Of a DNA stretch of 33,104 bases, positions 28,600 to 33,104 are shown one piece after another. The notes under the pieces are model-generated. The model was not told the DNA's origin. It did no database searches and was given only the letters and a program-made list of their open reading frames with translations. Position numbers and translations under genes: made by a program. The DNA is from Chara braunii. Its lineage: Eukaryota; Streptophyta; Charophyceae; Charales; Characeae. The DNA lies in NCBI GenBank assembly GCA_003427395.1, contig BFEA01000033.1:491520-524623 (forward strand), in the 5' to 3' direction. How positions within the stretch are numbered: position 1 is the stretch's first letter; each line of letters opens with the position of its first letter.

Positions 28600-29705
28600 G
28601 AGAGTGAAACGGTTTTCACCTTTCCGCAGTCACAGATGCGGGCCCTAGCGTTCGATCCCCAGACCTTACCTTGCCCATGTATGGTATCGAGTTGACCCCC
28701 GAGTGTTTGAAGTTTGAACCCGTGACCTGTGTTTTGGTAGTTGGTTGTTGTCTGTCGTAGGTCTGTGTAGTTGTAGGGGTTCGATCTGTAGGTCTGTCGA
28801 GTAGGGGTCAAAACTCTGTAGAGGTCGTAGCTGTAGCTGTTCCGAGAGGTCAAGGTTGTAGCTGCTACAGTCCTGAAAGGTCAAGGTCGTAGCTGCTACA
28901 GTACTCGAAAGGCCAAGTCCACAGACTTCCGGAAGGTCCGGAAGTGGCGTTTCGAAAGTGCCTCGCGTTTAGACAAAGGCAAGTCGGCAAGTGCTGAGTC
29001 CAACTTCGCTTAGTCAGTGGTACCCAGTCCCAGTCTCAGCAAGTACCATGAGGGACTGTGTGCACCAAGGGCCTGGTGGAAAAGGGGCAGACCAACGAGT
29101 TACAGAAGTGTAAATCAAGAGGCAGCGTCCAGCCATTCATTCATTCGCTGTGTAAGCCATGTGGAAGCGCTGCTACAGCGTCTTGTGCGAAGGTGGTCTG
29201 CAGGTTGCCCGAAGTCAAAGTGGGCTGAAGAGCGAGATCGTAGCCATAGCCAGTAGTGGTAGAGCGGCCATAGCCTCGATAGGCAGAAGATAGGTTTAGC
29301 GTGTGTGTGTGGTGGTATTCAGGGTGATCCAGAGTTGAGTATGTGCGAAGGGTGGTGTTGGACACAGTGACGAGAGTTGAGTGTGCAGGCGCTGAAGCGC
29401 CATAGTTTGTCGAAGTGATTTTGCATCTGAACTGTGTTCTCGTTTTCCATATCTCTGAGCTTTGAGTGGGCGCACTGCGCCAGTGTGAATCGCCACCTGT
29501 ATGCATGTATGCGAAGTGGAAAAGAAAGCGAGTCTGATTGCACCAGCAAAGACCAAGGATAATTCCCTTCCTCTCGCCAACCACTCTCCTCCTCCTTATT
29601 TCCTCCACTCTTATTTGAAGTTATTGCACAATAAATAATAATAATACTGTTGAATGACTGAACCAGAATCAATGTACGAATCCCTCTTCTACTGCTTGGC
29701 ATAAC
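28600..29705 (+). mobile_element. 3' flank and LTR-like region, family 3 (+)
   Basis: It follows the Gypsy fragment and begins with GGACCTCGAATTTAGGCCGG then GCGAGAGTG, a phrase conserved after the minus-strand copy too. The next 900 bases match, inverted, 11519-12380 and 31290-32190 in blocks (TTCCGGAAGG, GTAGCTGCTACAG, GGAAGCGCTGC, CGGCCATAGCC, a GT run, CGAGTCTGATTGCA). Position and recurrence make it an LTR. The exact ends are not resolved. Confidence 0.72.
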
Positions 29706-30776
29706 ATGAGGTCCACCATAGCCATGGCCGCCTCCTCCTTCCTCTTCGTGATGGCCGAGGCTATGGCGGACTACTAGGGCCTTGCCCTGCTGTGCAAAAG
29801 ACAACTCAAAGCAGCTATGGCTGCTCCTGCTCAAGCCGCCATGTCTGACCATGCCTCGAAGCTTCTTGATGTAGCTCTACCCCAATGGGGCCTTCCAGAT
29901 GCAGCGCCCACCAAGGTGATGAAGATGGCATCCACCATAAGTACCTTTGGCGATCCCCTTCCTAGTTCTCGTCTTCCTCCTCCTCCACCCCGGGCTCCTC
30001 CACCATAGCGAAGGTGGGGAGCTGGGCGCTCCTCCCTCAGCAGCACTGCTCCAGCCAGCGCTCCAGCGGTATGTCGCCAAACTTGCCAGCGCTCCAGTGG
30101 TGTGTCGCCAAACTTGCACGCGCAAAATGAGGAGGATCTCTTTGCTCCTCCAGGAGATATAGTGGCCTGCTTGCCACTTGGGCAGTGACTTCCAGGCCGC
30201 ACGGCCTCCAAGCAACCGGTACCTCCTACCTTTCGGAGGGAAACATCATTGCAGACTCTGATATTGCCCGTACAGGCCCTAGATGCAGACTACTTGGGAC
30301 TGGTACCCGCCTAGACCTAGCCTACAACTACTGAGTCTCTAAAAATGCCAACTTTGTCTTCTTCTTCTCGGCATCGAGTACCCGACACATCTACCTGTAC
30401 TGGGTGTGGTACCGGCCTACCTGGTACTTGAGTGTTTTTCCTCTGCTCTAAGTGTCGTGGGCCTCTTTCCCCACCACTCAAGTGTTTTCCTTGCTGCAAT
30501 GTCATGACCACAAATAAGTACCGGCCCTTCGGGCCTCCCGCACGGAGGAGTACCCTTGCGGGTCACACACCACTCAGGCCGGCAACCACTCGGACAGGCA
30601 CGCAGAACCCCAGCAAGCACGCACACATACAGAAAACTCAGCACAAGCAGGAAACTCAGCAAGGCATACATTCCATTGGCAAAACTCATAAATCAGCTGT
30701 GTGTCTCAGTCTCTGTTTGGCAGGTCTTTACACATCAATGAACACTGATGCGCAAGCACAGTTGCAGAATGGTGGT
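29706..30776. other. Unassigned sequence between facing Gypsy fragments
   Basis: No gene is confidently recognised. A short plus-strand frame (29817-30008) is Ala/Pro-rich and probably not real. A 31-bp tandem pair sits at 30058-30119. Several GGTACC words and CGGCCCTTCGGGCC-type short palindromes occur (30240-30560). Confidence 0.45.
30058..30119. repeat. 31-bp tandem pair
   Basis: Two copies of GCGCTCCAGYGGTRTGTCGC followed by CAAACTTGC start at 30058 and 30089, with few differences. Confidence 0.88.
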
Positions 30777-31142
30777 TTACCAGGATCGATTGTTCTGTGA
30801 TGTGGAATCCTGGTTCACGAGTGGAGATTTAACAATCACTACCTCCAAGCCTCTTTTTACCGACACGGAGTAGAACTGTGCATCAAGCTTTGGCCAAAGC
30901 GCCGAGGTGGCATTTTTGTATTGTTTTGGCTGGCACCGCCAGCCTTTTTGGTCCGGTAGCGCCCGGCCTCTGAAGAATGTGGTATAGGTTATATTTACGA
31001 CTTTGCCTTCCAGCCTGAAAGGTAGTGGTGGTTTAAGGTTAGCCATCAATGTTTCAAATAATTCCTTTGTGACGCGTGGAATGCCAAAGCAAATAGTTAA
31101 ACCAGCAGTCCATCTCCCTGCTACCTCGTCCCGATGCGCCTG
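30777..31142 (-). CDS. Unknown minus-strand open frame, 121 codons, possible exon
   Basis: From 31142 downwards the frame is open to the stop at 30779-30777 and has strongly protein-like composition: HRDEVAGRWTAGLTICFGIP, RVTKELFETLMANLKPPLPF, LEGKVVNITYTTFFRGRALP, ALWPKLDAQFYSVSVKRG and LEVVIVKSPLVN. Upstream an in-frame TAA (31145-31143) is followed by CAG (31142-31140), which could be a splice acceptor, so this may be a last exon. The first ATG in frame is at 31049. I do not recognise the family. Hydrophobic beta-like stretches alternate with basic ones, and there is no signal peptide or membrane segment. It could be a host gene exon or the ORF1 of an unknown element. Confidence 0.45.
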   Translation of the reverse strand, partial: QAHRDEVAGRWTAGLTICFGIPRVTKELFETLMANLKPPLPFRLEGKVVNITYTTFFRGRALPDQKGWRCQPKQYKNATSALWPKLDAQFYSVSVKRGLEVVIVKSPLVNQDSTSQNNRSW

Positions 31143-31289
31143 TTAATGCGCTGCAAAATCGTGGTTCGGACGACCAGAGGGAAAACGATTGCACCACCTG
31201 GCAAGATCGTGCCCACGATAGCTCACTTTATTAGGGGCTGGGTAGCACAGCGCATCCGAAAAGAGGGGCGGACGGACTGTGATTGGGCC
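31143..31289. other. Unassigned short stretch
   Basis: This lies between the minus-strand open frame and the family-3 LTR-like DNA. No further coding is visible in the same frame. Confidence 0.4.
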
Positions 31290-32190
31290 AAGTCCTCGTC
31301 AAGTTCGACCTCGCATACATCAATGAACATTCACATGAGAGATCACACGTGAGAAGCCAAATCGAGATACAATCAACACTTGAAGATGTCGACTCCAATA
31401 TTATTATTAATATACAAGAATGTCCGTCTCCAGCGGCTCTGCCGCCCACACACACACAACGGATCCCAATCAGGTGGCGGCTATGGCTTCTCTCTCTTCT
31501 CTCTCTTTTCTCTCTTCGTCTTGCTTCTCTCTCTGACTTGGCTCACTCTGGCTCACTCTCTCTCTCTCGAACCTAGATCGTCACCTTGGATACACCCACT
31601 CAGGTAAGCTTACACCTTTGCGGCTATGGCCGTCGTCCTCCTGCTTACCCCCACCCTAGCTATGGAGTCACACGCGTGCGCCCTCTTCTTCTTCGGGCAC
31701 GCAGTTCCTAAGTTGCCTTAACGCACAAGCAGCAGCAGCGCTTCCGCATCTTGCAACTGAATAAGTCATGAGCTGCTGCACTGTAGCAGCTAAACATAGG
31801 ACTCAGCTTGGCTTGGCTTGGCTGGGCTTGGCTTGGCCTGCTTCAGGCGGGTACCGGTCGGCCGCGGCCTGTGTGCTCCAAATATTTTGTCGGTCCGGTA
31901 GCTTCCGGACTTTCCTGGGACATGCTGCAAAATTGGACTTGGGACTGTCGAACCGGACTATTCCGGACTTTTCTTGTCGGGTACCGGACGAACTCCTACC
32001 GACCTACGACACTTCAGTACTGACACCTGCCGACCTACGATGTTTCGGACCCCTGGACCCTACTGCCTACCCTACTGGACTGCCTTGGGACTGGGGACTT
32101 GTCAGGACCCTGGGACAGGGACTGGGTGTCTGCCGCGTGAATCCTTTCACTCCCGTCGGCGTAATTTCAAGGTCCTCTGAGAAAAATCCT
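31290..32190 (-). mobile_element. Family-3 LTR-like region downstream of the minus-strand Gypsy fragment
   Basis: Read on the minus strand, it follows the integrase fragment and starts with the phrase AGAGGACCTTGAAATTACGC shared with 28575-28600. Further blocks shared with the plus-strand copy are GGAAGCGCTGC, CTTGTGCG and GGCCATAGCC. It includes (TTGGC)n at about 31808-31840, CT and CA repeats (31440-31565) and many CCGGAC words. Divergence is high and the ends are approximate. Confidence 0.65.
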
Positions 32191-33104
32191 AGCTTTATCT
32201 ATCATAGATGTTCATTCCTCTCCGAGCCCTCTCATAAAAGGAGACAATGTGAGGGGCTGTTTGTACAAGTTCCTCCCTAGGGAACCAGCGGTCTTCGCTG
32301 GGCTTCTGATAGGCAAACCTGACCTTGTATTGCCTCTGCGGCCTCCCTTAGTGACCTGTTCAGAAAGTATCTTCAGCCACTATTCGGTCGACGTCATAGC
32401 CTCCATTCATATCAGGTGGAATCATGAAACGTCGAGAGGGAAACTGATCGTTTGTAACACAGGGAAGCAACTTAGATGCGTGGAATACTGGATACGTATG
32501 CTGGTGGGGTGGAATCTCGATAGTGTAGGACGGATCATCTGCCTCTCCTTTGACATCTAAGACTTGCCATGGTCCCCTATACGCAGGTAGCTTTTTGTGA
32601 GATCCCTTCTTCCGGAAGGAACTCCTTAGATTTAACCCATACCAAATCTCCTACCGCAAACTGCGACGGATGTCGGTGTTTGTTTGCCTGCTCCACCATC
32701 TGATGTTGGGCTTTAAGGATGTTCTTCTTGACCTGTTGTAAGTCCTTCTTGTACTGGATAGCAAAATTCCCTGGTACCGGGTGGCAACCTGTGAATCTGA
32801 TCCGGGTTCAGACAGTGAATCGGACGCCGGGGTTGCCAAACTCTATGCAGTTCATTGGGGGTGCGTGCAATATACAAGTGCACCGAGTTGTTATATGCAG
32901 ACTTCACTTTGGGAAGACGTTCCGCCCAATCGATCTGGTCGGGCCTAATGTACATGCATAGCACTTGCTGGAGCAGTTTGTTCATCTGCTTGGTCTGGCC
33001 ATTGGTCTTCGGATGTCTACCGGAAAACATGGTTGGCTTTGACCCATATACTTTCATCAACTGTTGGCCGTGCTCGCCCATGAATCTATTATCTCTATCA
33101 CTAA
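32191..33104 (-). pseudogene. Gypsy integrase core to C-terminus and tail, minus strand, continues beyond window
   Basis: Reading from 33104 down, the integrase core starts at SDRDNRFMGEH, with its second catalytic Asp. RHPKTNGQTKQMN follows, where the catalytic Glu of QTE is Lys. Then come QIDWAERLPKVKSAYNN and TPNELH. A one-base insertion in a T run (plus strand 32763-32766) shifts the frame into NFAIQYKKDLQ, KAQHQMVEQANKHRHPSQF and GDLVWVKSKEFLPEEGISQ. A second insertion near 32591-32595 shifts it into LPAYRGPWQVL, HTYPVFHASKLLP and the tail RPQRQYKVRFAYQKPSEDRW. Stops at 32362-32360 and 32350-32348 break the linker. It is the same family as 28005-28566, facing it tail to tail. Confidence 0.92.

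Noticed and set aside
29141-29608. 155-codon minus-strand frame
   Set aside because: Falls inside the family-3 LTR-like DNA and is antisense to the associated Gypsy fragment. The matching region at 11519-12380 does not keep it open.
1-33104. tRNA or rRNA genes
   Set aside because: I looked for cloverleaf-like arms, GGTTCGAATCC-type T-loops and conserved rRNA words and saw none that held up. GGTTCGAACC near 28002 lacks the other arms.

Overview
This window is eukaryotic nuclear DNA made almost entirely of decayed retrotransposons, simple repeats and minisatellites. I see no operons, no ribosomal or transfer RNA genes and no intact cellular gene. The mix of chromodomain-carrying Ty3/Gypsy elements, a LINE with a plant-type RT zinc-binding tail, telobox-like CCCTAAA DNA and assembly Ns suggests a large, repeat-rich green-lineage genome. 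The second Gypsy element resembles what I recall of elements in the charophyte alga Chara braunii. That species call comes from memory, not a search, and I hold it at about 0.6.

Layout. 1-440: GC-rich fragment bounded by T and A tracts. About 470-3213: 5'-truncated LINE pseudogene on the + strand, with four in-frame stops and a 37-bp tandem duplication that accounts exactly for its frameshift. 3214-4500: LINE 3' flank, then an AT-rich leader. 4529-10111: decayed Ty3/Gypsy chromovirus (element 1, + strand) with gag, protease, RT, RNase H, integrase and chromodomain; its gag carries a 15-base match to the Nextera transposase end. 10112-11521: unassigned DNA, a 24-bp minisatellite with an assembly gap, and a GATA microsatellite. 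About 11520-12380: reversed copy of an LTR family (family 3). 12460-12700: 53-bp tandem repeat. 12797-22388: element 2, a second Ty3/Gypsy element with a long 5' LTR, PBS-like site, leader, gag, pol, polypurine tract and 3' LTR. Its two LTRs match only downstream of a TATA box.

22389-26020 is the least repetitive part. It holds a possible 120-bp exon (+) and two overlapping minus-strand reading frames of unknown identity. About 26020-26475 is an inverted copy of the element-2 U3. It abuts a pyrimidine tract that is mirrored by a purine tract up to 27680. Two fragments of one more Gypsy family face each other tail to tail (28005-28566 on +, 32200-33104 on -), each followed by family-3 LTR-like DNA. 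A 121-codon minus-strand open frame of unknown function lies between them (30777-31142).

In each element the domains follow the standard order (gag, protease, RT, RNase H, integrase, chromodomain) for copying RNA into DNA and inserting it. Every copy seen is broken by stops and frameshifts, so none should be autonomous as assembled. Several single-base frameshifts, isolated Ns and the adapter remnant mean that assembly error must be separated from real decay.
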